From: Flavihumibacter cheonanensis
Lineage (GTDB): Bacteria > Bacteroidota > Bacteroidia > Chitinophagales > Chitinophagaceae
Direction: 5' to 3'
NCBI RefSeq assembly: GCF_022352215.1
Contig: NZ_JAKRWF010000001.1
Coordinates: forward strand, 620,001-684,000
DNA: 64,000 nucleotides
This document shows positions 54,738-63,692 of this stretch, one piece after another (positions within the stretch are counted from its first letter, which is position 1; each line of letters opens with the position of its first letter). A model generated the notes under the pieces. That model was not told the DNA's origin and did no database searches. It saw only the letters and a list, made by a program, of their open reading frames with translations. Made by a program: the position numbers and the translations under genes.

Positions 54738-57225
54738 TTGGCTCCATCCATAAAACGGAAACAGCACCAGCCAACACACAATAGAGATACAGGTTGGAGT
54801 CGATGTGACGGAACCCAAAGAAGTTGCGGGAGGCTGGAATCCATAAAAGCAAAACTGTCAGCAAAACAGTAAGTGAGATGATAAGGGGGATCAGTCGGTT
54901 TTTATACCGAATCGTAGTAAAAATGGTAAAGCGAAAGGAACGGTTGACCAGAGTAAGAAAAATATTTGCTGTAACCAGGGTCAGAAACACCATCGTACGG
55001 GTAGCTGTTTCATCCAGTCCGAACCGCCAGGCATATTGATATATACCAAGGCAGGCCGCTGTTATAACCAAGCCCTGTACTACACTCACACTGAGTTCGC
55101 GCCAGCTGAAAAATGTGGTTTGAAAGGGACGTGGAGGGGCCTGCATGGTACCAGCTTCCATTGGTTCATTTTCATAGATGATGGAACAGGTGGGACCCAT
55201 AATCAATTCCAGGAAAATCACATGAACCGGAGTGAAAATACTGGGAAAAGCCCAGCCTAAAGCCAGCGGAATTAATACAGTGAGGATGATCGGAATATGA
55301 ATAGAAATAATGTACCTGATGGCTTTTTTAAGATTGGTATAAATTTTCCTGCCCATAGCCACCGCTTCTGCCATCTTGCCCAGATCATCGTCGGTAATAA
55401 CAAGGGAGGCTGCTTTTTTGGCCAGTTCGGAACCTTTGTCGCCCATAGCAATGCCAATATGAGCAGCTTTTAAAGCGGGACCATCATTCACTCCATCACC
55501 CGTCATGGCTACCACTTCCTGGTTGGCTTTCAGTGCTTCAATAATTCGCAGTTTGGCTTCCGGAAAGAGGCGCGCATACAATTGGTATTGTTCCACCTCC
55601 TGTTTTAATGCAGCATCGGAAAGTTTTACCAGTTCATTTCCTTCTATAACGGTATCGCTACCACGAAAATTAATTTCTTTAGCAATGGACTGGGTAGTCA
55701 GGGCATTATCTCCGGTTAAAATCTTCACTTTGATACCGGCATCATAAAAGGTTTCCAGTACCTTTTGGATACCGGGCTTCGGTGGGTCATAAAAAGCGAT
55801 CAGTCCTACCAACCGGAACTGAATTTCCTGCTGTGTTTCCGGATAAGTGCGGGATTGCGGATCAAAAATTCCTTCTGCAATTCCCAACACGCGGTAGCCC
55901 TGCCTGGCGAATTTTTCAATAGCCTGATGATAGTCGGATTGTTGGCTGGCCGAAATCTGGCTTACATTTAAAATAGCTTCAGGAGCACCTTTGGCGGCGA
56001 TTATACGTTGCCCATCAACCGATCTGAAAATATGTGTCATCATTGGAGGTTTGCCTTCCAGTGGATATTCTTTTTCCATCTGATAAGCGGCACGTTCATC
56101 CTGCTCACAGTCTTGTATATACGCTTCGTGCAGTGCCTTCTCCATCGGGTCGAAGGGGATGGGTTCACTAGCAAACATGGCTACCCGGATCAGTTCTTTA
56201 CATGCAGCCGAGTGGGTATTTGCTGGATCATGAAAACTGCGATCCTCCCAGGTATACAAGCCAGCCAGCGACATCCGGTTTTCAGTAAGGGTACCGGTTT
56301 TATCAGTGCAGATAACAGAAGCAGAACCAAGTGCTTCAACCGTGGTAGTTTGTTTTACGATGATCCCTTTTTGCAGGAGACGCCAGGCGCCCAGCGCCAT
56401 AAAGGTGGTGAAGGCAACCGGAATTTCTTCCGGCAAGATACTCATCGCAAGTGTAAGGGCTTTCAGCAGGCTATCGAGCAGAACTTTAGTTTGCAGATAA
56501 TGAATCAGCCATACAATTGCAAATACCACTACACCAGCAAGCGCCATTTTTTTGACAAAAGAGGCGATCTGAGCTTGCAGCGGGGTGGGTTCTTCTTTAA
56601 TGCTGACCAGTTGTTTTCCTATTTGTCCCATCCGGGTTCGCTTACCCGTTGCTGCTACCCGTGCAATTGCTAATCCGCCAGTAACAAGTGTTCCCTGGTA
56701 GAGTTCATTGTTGTGTTCTCCATTGCTATCAATTGATTTGCTAACTGTAAAAGATTCCCCTGTTAAGATGGATTCATTTACCGAGCAGTCGTTAGCCTGC
56801 AGAATGATTCCATCTGCCGGAATCAGGTTGCCTTCTTCCACAATGAATATATCTCCCGGAACCAGTTCGCTTGAGGGAATAGTTTGATGCTGCCCATCGC
56901 GGATTACCTGTGTTAAAGGTTCGGTTAGTTTTTTGAGGGCATCAAGGGCATGCCTGCTTCTGGCATCCTGGTAAAGAGAAATGGTACTGACCAAAGCAAT
57001 CGCGACAAGCATAAAAATTCCTTCTCCTGTTTGTCCGCTTATAAAATAGAGGATAGAGGCGGCCAGCAGCAGAAGAAACATCGGCTCCTTAAAGAGGTCC
57101 TTTAGAGCTCTCCAGACGGGCGATTCACCATCCTTCTCCAGTTCATTCAAACCAAATTTTTCCCTGGCTGCTGCTACTTCATCTGCATTCAGACCTGAAA
57201 ATTGGATGGAGGAAGGCTCGGCCAT
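54697..57225 (-). CDS. P-type cation-translocating ATPase (Ca2+/P2-like)
   Basis: An 842-residue P-type ATPase with the actuator TGES (about 155), phosphorylated Asp in CTDKTGTLTENRM (about 307) and hinge MTGDGVNDGPALKAAHIGIAMG (about 575). The M4 segment SILPEEIPVAFTTFMALGAWRL replaces the PEGLP of SERCA-type pumps with PEEIP, as in many bacterial P2 ATPases whose ion is not settled. No heavy-metal-binding domain or CPC motif is present, so copper or zinc export is unlikely. The start ATG 57225 is 10 bp from the amidase stop on the same strand. It probably exports Ca2+ or another cation. Confidence 0.92.
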   Translation of the reverse strand: MAEPSSIQFSGLNADEVAAAREKFGLNELEKDGESPVWRALKDLFKEPMFLLLLAASILYFISGQTGEGIFMLVAIALVSTISLYQDARSRHALDALKKLTEPLTQVIRDGQHQTIPSSELVPGDIFIVEEGNLIPADGIILQANDCSVNESILTGESFTVSKSIDSNGEHNNELYQGTLVTGGLAIARVAATGKRTRMGQIGKQLVSIKEEPTPLQAQIASFVKKMALAGVVVFAIVWLIHYLQTKVLLDSLLKALTLAMSILPEEIPVAFTTFMALGAWRLLQKGIIVKQTTTVEALGSASVICTDKTGTLTENRMSLAGLYTWEDRSFHDPANTHSAACKELIRVAMFASEPIPFDPMEKALHEAYIQDCEQDERAAYQMEKEYPLEGKPPMMTHIFRSVDGQRIIAAKGAPEAILNVSQISASQQSDYHQAIEKFARQGYRVLGIAEGIFDPQSRTYPETQQEIQFRLVGLIAFYDPPKPGIQKVLETFYDAGIKVKILTGDNALTTQSIAKEINFRGSDTVIEGNELVKLSDAALKQEVEQYQLYARLFPEAKLRIIEALKANQEVVAMTGDGVNDGPALKAAHIGIAMGDKGSELAKKAASLVITDDDLGKMAEAVAMGRKIYTNLKKAIRYIISIHIPIILTVLIPLALGWAFPSIFTPVHVIFLELIMGPTCSIIYENEPMEAGTMQAPPRPFQTTFFSWRELSVSVVQGLVITAACLGIYQYAWRFGLDETATRTMVFLTLVTANIFLTLVNRSFRFTIFTTIRYKNRLIPLIISLTVLLTVLLLWIPASRNFFGFRHIDSNLYLYCVLAGAVSVLWMEPIKYWKGLQKKNWE
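54727..54741. terminator. stop-codon hairpin of the histidine kinase gene
   Basis: Arms CCAAT (54727-54731) and ATTGG (54737-54741) around ATTTA. The kinase stop codon (54735-54737) lies in the loop and arm. The stem is only 5 bp, and the site is also inside the ATPase coding region. Confidence 0.35.
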
Positions 57226-57235
57226 TCAGAAATTG

Positions 57236-58855
57236 CTAACTGGTAAAAAGTTTTTTGAATGTTGGTTTAACTCTCGCTTTGGCTGCCTGTTCAAATGCAT
57301 AAGCAAGACCAAGCAATACGGGCTCTGAGTAAGCCGGACCAAAGAAAGAGAAACCTACCGGGAGTTCATATACCAGTCCGGCCGGCACTGTAATATGCGG
57401 ATAACCCGAAACTGCAGCAGGAGAAGTCAGCGACACATCTCCCCAGCGATCTCCGTACCAGAGATCAATGGCACAGGATGGTCCCATGGTAATACCGGCA
57501 ATGGCATCCAGCTGATTGGCTTTAATCACGTCATCCAGAATCTTACGGGACCCGATATGCGAAGCTTGTAGGGCTTCTTTATATTCTTTGGAATCCAGTC
57601 CACCTAATGCTTCACAGGCTTCCAGGGTTTCCTGTTTGAAATAGGGCATGGCGCGATCTACATTGGCTTTATTGAAAGCAATTACTTCCGCCAGGCTTTT
57701 CACTTTCGCATTACCGCTAGACAGGTATTTATTGACACCTTCCTTGAATTCGTATTTCAGCACATTGTATTCATGCCGACCCAGCTCATCTATTTTATCA
57801 AGGTATTCTATTTCTACAACGGTGGCACCCTGGGCAGTGAGAAGGGCCTTGCATTTGTCCAATAAAGCAATAATATAATGATTGGTTCCCTGGGGTTTTT
57901 TCTCTATGCCAATTCGTTTGCCTGCCAATGCTTTTGCATCCAGAAATTGCGCATAGTCCTTTGCCGCTTTTCCCTGGGCCGCAACTGAAGCAGGATCCTG
58001 CTGATCAGTAGCTGTTAAGGCATTTAAGGTAATGGCAACATCTGTTACAGTTCTCCCCATAGGACCTGCAGTATCCTGCGTGTGAGAAATTGGAATGATG
58101 CCGGATCTGCTAAGTAATCCCACAGTAGGTTTCAATCCCACCAGAGCCGCTACCGAAGAAGGACAGGTGATAGATCCATCTGTTTCTGTGCCTATGGTGA
58201 TAGCTGCTAAGTTGGCTGCTGCTGCAGTACCGGAACCGGAACTGGAACCACAGGGGTTATGCGTGAGCAGGTAGGGACTGCGGGTTTGTCCGCCCCTGCT
58301 GCTCCAGCCTGAGCAGGAACGATTGGACCTGAAATTTGCCCATTCCGAGAGGTTGGTTTTACCCAGGATGATGGCTCCTGCTGCTCTTAACTGTTGTACT
58401 ATAAAGGCATCTTTGGATGCGATATTTCCTTCCAGTGCCAGGGCACCGGCGGTAGTCTGCATTTTATCAGCCGTATCAATATTGTCTTTGATTAGAATAG
58501 GAATGCCATGAAGTGGACCGCGAAGCTTGCCATCTTCTCTTTCTTTGTCGAGCCCTTTGGCAATTGCCAATGCATCGGGGTTGATTTCAAGTACGGAATT
58601 TAACAAAGGCCCATCTTTATCAATAGCATGAATCCGGTCTATGTACAACTGCGTGATGGCTGCAGCAGTATATTTTCCTGAAGCCATCGCCTCCTGTAAT
58701 TGAGGGATCGTCCACTCAAGGAGTTCAAACCGGTCTTCCTGATCCTCCGATGTTTTGGTTTCTTTGGGCGTTTCGGTTTTGCAGCCTACCAGGCTGGCGG
58801 CCGTAACGGAGAGTCCGGCCAGGCTACCACTTTTTAAAAAATTGCGACGATTCAT
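57236..58855 (-). CDS. amidase signature family enzyme, exported lipoprotein
   Basis: A 539-residue enzyme with a twin-arginine-like start (MNRRNFLKSGSLAG) and a lipobox VGC (Cys25), then a linker rich in Thr/Glu. The amidase domain has the Lys123-Ser205-Ser228 catalytic set in ILIKDNID, CGSSSGSGTA and ETDGSITCPS. It hydrolyses an amide, perhaps a peptide or cell-wall-derived substrate, in the periplasm. It is not a GatA, because it is exported and not in a gatCAB set. Upstream is a 284-bp gap with inverted repeats. Confidence 0.9.
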   Translation of the reverse strand: MNRRNFLKSGSLAGLSVTAASLVGCKTETPKETKTSEDQEDRFELLEWTIPQLQEAMASGKYTAAAITQLYIDRIHAIDKDGPLLNSVLEINPDALAIAKGLDKEREDGKLRGPLHGIPILIKDNIDTADKMQTTAGALALEGNIASKDAFIVQQLRAAGAIILGKTNLSEWANFRSNRSCSGWSSRGGQTRSPYLLTHNPCGSSSGSGTAAAANLAAITIGTETDGSITCPSSVAALVGLKPTVGLLSRSGIIPISHTQDTAGPMGRTVTDVAITLNALTATDQQDPASVAAQGKAAKDYAQFLDAKALAGKRIGIEKKPQGTNHYIIALLDKCKALLTAQGATVVEIEYLDKIDELGRHEYNVLKYEFKEGVNKYLSSGNAKVKSLAEVIAFNKANVDRAMPYFKQETLEACEALGGLDSKEYKEALQASHIGSRKILDDVIKANQLDAIAGITMGPSCAIDLWYGDRWGDVSLTSPAAVSGYPHITVPAGLVYELPVGFSFFGPAYSEPVLLGLAYAFEQAAKARVKPTFKKLFTS

Positions 58856-58891
58856 AACACTGAATGTACTGAATCTATCAGTTATCTGGAG

Positions 58892-58919
58892 CAGGTTGGG
58901 GTGAGAATTCTACAACCTG
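58892..58919. promoter_or_regulatory. inverted repeat in the gap upstream of the amidase gene
   Basis: Arms CAGGTTG (58892-58898) and CAACCTG (58913-58919) 37 bp before the amidase start on the minus strand. A second pair, ACCCT and AGGGT, lies nearby at about 58948-58972. I see no -7 box on the minus strand here. The remaining bases to 59080 show nothing I can interpret. Confidence 0.3.
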
Positions 58920-59080
58920 TTGAGGCGATTCCTCTCCTGGGGTATAAAACCCTGAACGTTACCGTTATAGGGTGCTGGCACAGGAATTGAATTCAGATAG
59001 CTAGTTTTTCATAGGATATTGGATTTAAAAACGGGGTGTATGTCTATACTGCCCCCAATCTTGAACTACAATCAGAACAA

Positions 59081-59120
59081 TACAAAAGCCCCTGCATTTT
59101 TGATGCGGGGGCTTTGTATA
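59081..59120 (-). terminator. strong terminator of the apbE-SUMF1-Gfo/Idh group
   Basis: Arms ACAAAAGCCCCTGCAT (59082-59097) and ATGCGGGGGCTTTGTA (59103-59118) pair almost perfectly, and T runs appear on both strands, so it may also stop plus-strand transcripts. It lies 20 bp after the stop of the Gfo/Idh gene. Confidence 0.85.
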
Positions 59121-59139
59121 CTGCTACTAATATAAAGAC

Positions 59140-60474
59140 TTAAATGTATTTTGTTTTACCTGGAACTGCAATTGGATAGAATCCATCAGCGCCGGGAACA
59201 ATTGGTGGCGCAGCCGTCCAGCTGAACTCTTTCGGCATAATATCCAGTCCGGAGTTGATGGCTTTATCCCATTCAATCACCTGACCACTATAAGTAGCCA
59301 TACGACCCAATACGGAAGTCATGCTGCTCTTTGCACCATTTTCTGCATCAGCAAATTTATATTGACCTTTTGCGATGGCTTCAAACAATTCATCGTGTTC
59401 CGTCTGATAGGGATTGTTCTCTGTATTACTGTCGAATTTATAAAGTTGTTTTCCTTTATTGTCTGTGATGCTGCCGGCTCCGGTGGCGATTCTTCCTTTG
59501 GTACCGATCAGTAATTCATCCACACGCGCCATGGTGCCGGGAATATGGCGGCACTGGCTGTTGAGAATGGAACCATCTGCATAAGTGAACTCCACAAAGT
59601 GGTGATCAAAAATCTCACCATGATCTTTCCCATTCCGTACCTGGCGGCCGCCCATACCCTGGGCTTTTACTGGATAGCCACCTTTGAACCAGTTGATCAC
59701 ATCAATATTGTGAATATGCTGCTCAGTAATGTGGTCACCGCAAAGCCAGTTGAAATAATACCAATTGCGCATCTGGTATTCCATTTCTGTTTGTCCGGGT
59801 TTACGCTCCCGCACCCAAACGCCATCATTGTTCCACCAGGCTTGTGCCGATGTAATCTCTCCAATCAGGTCTTTGCGTTTGAAGAGTTCGCGGTAGGAGT
59901 TTTGATAGTGACGCTGTAATCCAACTACCACATTCAGTTTTTTCTGTTTGGCGATGGCAGCAGCAGCCAGTACTTTCTGTACCCCGGCAGGATCAACTGC
60001 AACGGGCTTCTCCATGAAAATATGTTTGCCCTGTTTAACTGCCTCTTCAAAATGAATAGGACGGAAACCGGGAGGAGTTGCAAGAATAACTACATCCGCC
60101 AGCGGTATGGCTTTCTGATAACCATCAAAGCCACTGAAACGTCTTTCTTCCGGAACATCAATTTTTGCTTTAATAGTTGGGTTTTCTTCTGCTTCACCCA
60201 TAATAGCTTTTAGCGAATTGTCGAGGTTGTCGCGAAAGGCATCCGCCATCGCCACCAGTTTTACATTTTGTTTGGTAAGAAGCGCCTGAATGGCAGCACC
60301 GGTACCACGACCGCCACAACCTACAAGTGCAACTTTAATAACGTCTGAAGAACCGGAGAAAAAATTGGCCTGTGAAAGAAGGGGCGCGGCCATCAGTCCG
60401 CCAGCCAGTAAACCGGAATTCTTTACAAACTCGCGGCGGCTTTTGCCGGCATCTTTAGAAGCATCGTGTATCAT
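59140..60474 (-). CDS. Gfo/Idh/MocA family oxidoreductase, Tat-exported
   Basis: A 444-residue oxidoreductase with a twin-arginine-type leader (SRREFVKNSGLLAGGLMAAPL). The NAD(P)-binding Rossmann start IKVALVGCGGRGTGAA is followed by VVILATPPGFRP and HIFMEKPVAVDPAG, where EKP is diagnostic. The C-terminal domain contains GDHITEQHIHNIDVINW with substrate-binding His residues. It probably oxidises or isomerises a sugar derivative in the periplasm, as in other Bacteroidota homologues. It is last in a three-gene group. Confidence 0.9.
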   Translation of the reverse strand: MIHDASKDAGKSRREFVKNSGLLAGGLMAAPLLSQANFFSGSSDVIKVALVGCGGRGTGAAIQALLTKQNVKLVAMADAFRDNLDNSLKAIMGEAEENPTIKAKIDVPEERRFSGFDGYQKAIPLADVVILATPPGFRPIHFEEAVKQGKHIFMEKPVAVDPAGVQKVLAAAAIAKQKKLNVVVGLQRHYQNSYRELFKRKDLIGEITSAQAWWNNDGVWVRERKPGQTEMEYQMRNWYYFNWLCGDHITEQHIHNIDVINWFKGGYPVKAQGMGGRQVRNGKDHGEIFDHHFVEFTYADGSILNSQCRHIPGTMARVDELLIGTKGRIATGAGSITDNKGKQLYKFDSNTENNPYQTEHDELFEAIAKGQYKFADAENGAKSSMTSVLGRMATYSGQVIEWDKAINSGLDIMPKEFSWTAAPPIVPGADGFYPIAVPGKTKYI

Positions 60475-60539
60475 TATCGGAAGTTTAGAGGTTTGAATGT
60501 AGTTGGTTTCCCTGGTAAATTATGTTACAATTTTATCCA

Positions 60540-61511
60540 TTAGTTGCCTAATATTTCCTTGAAGAAGGCAGCAGCTTCTTCTTTTGTGGGTTGCTGAACT
60601 GGGCGTACTACCCGGAACCCGACAGATGCGGCATCTGTCAGCCACCAGCGGCTTTTAGGGATTTGTGGATCCCTTTTATTCCAGGAAGGGTCAGATTGCT
60701 GACGGTCTGAGCAGCGCAGGGCTGGCTCCAGGTCGGTGTAGCCTCCTCCCTTTAAAACCTTGGGATATTTGACAGGGTTCACGGCAACCCGGGGATCCTG
60801 TGGTTCACCAGTTAATTGTTGCAGGCGATCTTCCTGGTAATGATCCAGGGTCCATTCACTTACATTACCCAGCATATCATAGAGGCCCCAGGCATTTGGT
60901 TTTTTCTGTCCGCTTTTCTGAAACTTGTTTTTGCTGTTGCCCTTGAACCAGGCATAGTCGCCGAGTTGTTTGGGATCATCCCCAAAATAATAAGCCGTAG
61001 TGCTACCTGCCTTACAGGCATATTCCCATTCTGCCTCAGTTGGAAGGCGATAGAAAATACCGGTTTTTTCATAGAGCCAGCGGCAGAACATCAAGGCAGT
61101 AAACTGCGACATAGAATTAACCGGAAACCCACCTTCCTTACCCATGCCCCAGGTAAGATCAATGTACTGGGCGCTTGGCCGGGTAACTGCATCTACTTTT
61201 GAGTTCTGGCTGGTGTTGGCATCTTTGAAATAGACATCGAATATATCTCTGCTGAGTTCAAAGCTGGCCATCCAGAAGGCGGAGAGCTGAACCTTTTGTT
61301 GCGGACCTTCATCCGGCTGGCGGTTTTTCTCAGCATCCGGACTGCCCATTAAAAAGGAGCCGGCGGGAATTGGCACCATGGACATTTCCAGGGAGGTGCC
61401 CGGGATGTTTTGTTTGTAAGGTTTGAAATCCGGGTTGTTTTCCTGGGCCAGGGTAACTTGTGAAAGCGAAAGCAGCAATCCACCTGCTGCGAGAAATTTC
61501 TTCATATTCAT
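60540..61511 (-). CDS. SUMF1/FGE-fold protein without the catalytic cysteines
   Basis: A 323-residue secreted protein (signal peptide ending TLAQ). The formylglycine-generating-enzyme fold is seen in VPIPAGSFLMGSPDAEKNRQ, FYRLPTEAEWEYACKAGS and WGLYDMLGNVSEWTLD, ending in SVGFRVVRP. The stretch after KVLKGGGY reads TDLEPALRCSDRQ, so the Cys pair that binds copper in true FGE is not in place. It is therefore more like the GldJ/GldK-type structural relatives or a sugar-binding SUMF1 protein. It is 24 bp from apbE and 65 bp from the Gfo/Idh gene. Confidence 0.82.
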   Translation of the reverse strand: MNMKKFLAAGGLLLSLSQVTLAQENNPDFKPYKQNIPGTSLEMSMVPIPAGSFLMGSPDAEKNRQPDEGPQQKVQLSAFWMASFELSRDIFDVYFKDANTSQNSKVDAVTRPSAQYIDLTWGMGKEGGFPVNSMSQFTALMFCRWLYEKTGIFYRLPTEAEWEYACKAGSTTAYYFGDDPKQLGDYAWFKGNSKNKFQKSGQKKPNAWGLYDMLGNVSEWTLDHYQEDRLQQLTGEPQDPRVAVNPVKYPKVLKGGGYTDLEPALRCSDRQQSDPSWNKRDPQIPKSRWWLTDAASVGFRVVRPVQQPTKEEAAAFFKEILGN

Positions 61512-61535
61512 GACAACTAAGCTATAAATCTAGGA

Positions 61536-62567
61536 TTAATGTTCGGGTTCATGTGACGCAAACGTTTTCATAAATTCTTCAAAGTCAGGTGTGTGCCGGA
61601 ATTGCAGTTGCTCATTTTTATATTCTGCTACCAGGAATTCGGCATTGACCTTTCTGGCCAGTCGTTTCGCTTTTCTGTGGGACAGCAGGCTGACGGACTT
61701 GGTCAGCCAATCAGCTACTACGGGATCCTTTGCTATAACGGTAACGGATAAGCGTTTTGTAATACCATACCCTGTCTTAGGATGCAGGATATGGGAATAG
61801 CGCTTGCCTTCATGTTCCATGTATTGATACAGATCACCTGAAGTAGTAACGGAATGATTTTTCAACAGCAAGTGTTCGTGTAGCCATTCTGCTTCGTGAT
61901 GCGGGGTATTGATTGCCACCACCCAGCCATCTTTACCGGGCGGATTACCTCTTGCAGTGATATCACCACTTACATCCACCAGAGCGGCTGTAATGTCCTG
62001 GGTTAGCAGAAAGCGCATCACTTTATCACCAATATATCCTTGTGCAATGCCACCCAGATCGAGCTGGATACCTGCTTTGAGCATGCGGGCTGTACCGGTT
62101 TTGGGATCCAGCTGCAGGTATTTCATGCCTGTCAGTTCTTTGGCGGCAGCAACGGCTTCTTTAGCAGGCCATTTATCAGATTGGCGGGCAGCGCGCCAGA
62201 GTTTGGTTAACCGGCCAATGGAGATATCAAAACTGCCCTTACTGGTGGCGTGGGCTCTTTTGCTAAGCAGCAGGATATCAAAAAGTGCAGGGGAAATTGG
62301 ATGGTAGGTGGCGGTATCAGCAGCCCTTGCGCAGAACTGGTTGAGCTCACTGTTTGGATCATAATCTGTAAAGATGGCAGCCAGGCTGTCGACGATGTGA
62401 AAAGCCTGTGCAGCAATCTGTTCTGCCTTCAGGCTGTCGGTATGATAAAAAACAATGGTAAAAGGAGAGGCCATTTTGGTTTCCACAAACTCGAAGCGTT
62501 TCGGTTGTGCGTAACTGGTATAGCCGGCAATTAACCAGGACAGGGAAAAAATTAACTTCTGGGTCAA
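61536..62567 (-). CDS. apbE: FAD:protein FMN transferase
   Basis: A 343-residue exported ApbE protein. The start is TTG at 62567, and it gives a good signal peptide (ending YAQ). Motifs: FTDYDPNSELNQF, GSFDISIGRLTKLWR, GIQLDLGGIAQGYIGDKVM, VDVSGDITARG and YSHILHPKTGYG. It transfers FMN to Thr or Ser of target proteins outside the cytosol. No obvious flavinylation target motif was noticed in its operon partners. It leads the three-gene group, divergent from the TIM-barrel gene. Confidence 0.88.
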   Translation of the reverse strand: MTQKLIFSLSWLIAGYTSYAQPKRFEFVETKMASPFTIVFYHTDSLKAEQIAAQAFHIVDSLAAIFTDYDPNSELNQFCARAADTATYHPISPALFDILLLSKRAHATSKGSFDISIGRLTKLWRAARQSDKWPAKEAVAAAKELTGMKYLQLDPKTGTARMLKAGIQLDLGGIAQGYIGDKVMRFLLTQDITAALVDVSGDITARGNPPGKDGWVVAINTPHHEAEWLHEHLLLKNHSVTTSGDLYQYMEHEGKRYSHILHPKTGYGITKRLSVTVIAKDPVVADWLTKSVSLLSHRKAKRLARKVNAEFLVAEYKNEQLQFRHTPDFEEFMKTFASHEPEH

Positions 62568-62620
62568 ATTGGTCGTTTTTGATCGGGATTCCGGTAAATT
62601 TAGTCATCAAATTGTTTTCC

Positions 62621-63562
62621 ATGCAAAGAAGAAATTTTGTTCGCCAGTCTTTATTGGCCGGGGGAGCTCTGGCCGGAGGGGTTTTAACAGGAACCGGTGC
62701 CCTGGCAGCAGCCGGGGAGAAAGTGGATACCAGTTCTTTATCGGATAAGCCCTTCAACCTGGATTATGCCTTTCACGATGGTATGTTTTCAAGCCATGCC
62801 GGCAAAGATTTTATTGAGCAGATCAAGTTTGGGCACAGCATGGGGTTCCGGTCCATTGAGGACAATGGTATGATGGGGCGTTCGGTGGACCAGCAGAAAA
62901 AGATAGGCGAAACACTGGCCAGGCTGGGCATGCGGATGGGGGTATTTGTGATTACCTCGGACAGCTGGCATTGGAAAACATCTTTGACAACCGGTAAGAA
63001 AGAGCATATTGACCGGATGAAAAAGGATTGTTATGAAGCAATAGAAGTAGCCAAGCGCTGTGGCGCAAAATGGATGACCGTAGTACCTGGTAACTATGAT
63101 CGCAGCCTGCCTCATGATCAGCAAACCGCCAATGTAATTGAAGCTTTACGTATCGCATCAGATATTCTGGCACCGCATGGATTGGTGATGGTACTTGAGG
63201 CGTTGAGTGATAACCCGGATTTGTTTCTTCGTTATACCAATCAGACATATATGATCTGCAGGGCGGTTAATAGTCCGGCTTGCAAGTTTTTATATGATAT
63301 GTACCACATGCAGCGCAACGAAGGAGATATCATCAAAAACATTGACCGTACCTGGACAGAAACTCCCTATTTCCAGATTGGTGATAACCCCGGAAGAAAT
63401 GAACCGGGAACAGGTGAAATGAATTACCGTAATATTTTCAAACATATTCATTCAAAAGGATACAAAGGAATATTGGGAATGGAGCATGGAAATGCGAAAC
63501 CTGGCAAAGAGGGCGAGCTGGCGTTGATAAAAGCCTATCGCGATGCAGATAATTTTATCTAG
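62621..63562 (+). CDS. Tat-exported hydroxypyruvate isomerase-like TIM-barrel protein
   Basis: A 313-residue protein from ATG 62621, giving a twin-arginine signal (MQRRNFVRQSLLAGGALAGG). Longer in-frame starts run back into the apbE gene. The TIM barrel shows VMVLEALSDNPDLF, KFLYDMYHMQRNEGD and GNPGRNEPGTGEMNY-like segments (here GDNPGRNEPGTGEMNY), the family metal and substrate ligands, and ends in GILGMEHGNAKPG. It acts on a sugar or sugar acid in the periplasm. It is divergent from apbE with a 53-bp gap. Confidence 0.88.
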   Translation: MQRRNFVRQSLLAGGALAGGVLTGTGALAAAGEKVDTSSLSDKPFNLDYAFHDGMFSSHAGKDFIEQIKFGHSMGFRSIEDNGMMGRSVDQQKKIGETLARLGMRMGVFVITSDSWHWKTSLTTGKKEHIDRMKKDCYEAIEVAKRCGAKWMTVVPGNYDRSLPHDQQTANVIEALRIASDILAPHGLVMVLEALSDNPDLFLRYTNQTYMICRAVNSPACKFLYDMYHMQRNEGDIIKNIDRTWTETPYFQIGDNPGRNEPGTGEMNYRNIFKHIHSKGYKGILGMEHGNAKPGKEGELALIKAYRDADNFI

Positions 63563-63692
63563 CAGGTAAAGTTTTCAGAAATTGGACTAATCCTGCTTAA
63601 ATATTAACCTTCTTAAGGTGAAGGGTAGAAAGCAAAAGCGTAAAAGGACTAAATTGAAGGCGAAACAATAAACCTTCATCAAAAAAGCGCAA

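Noticed and set aside
60540-61511. True formylglycine-generating enzyme
   Set aside because: The Cys pair needed for copper binding is replaced in the GGGYTDLEPALRC region, and no sulfatase gene is nearby.
62507-62620. Longer N-terminus for the TIM-barrel protein
   Set aside because: It would overlap the apbE start and hide the twin-arginine signal that begins at 62621.
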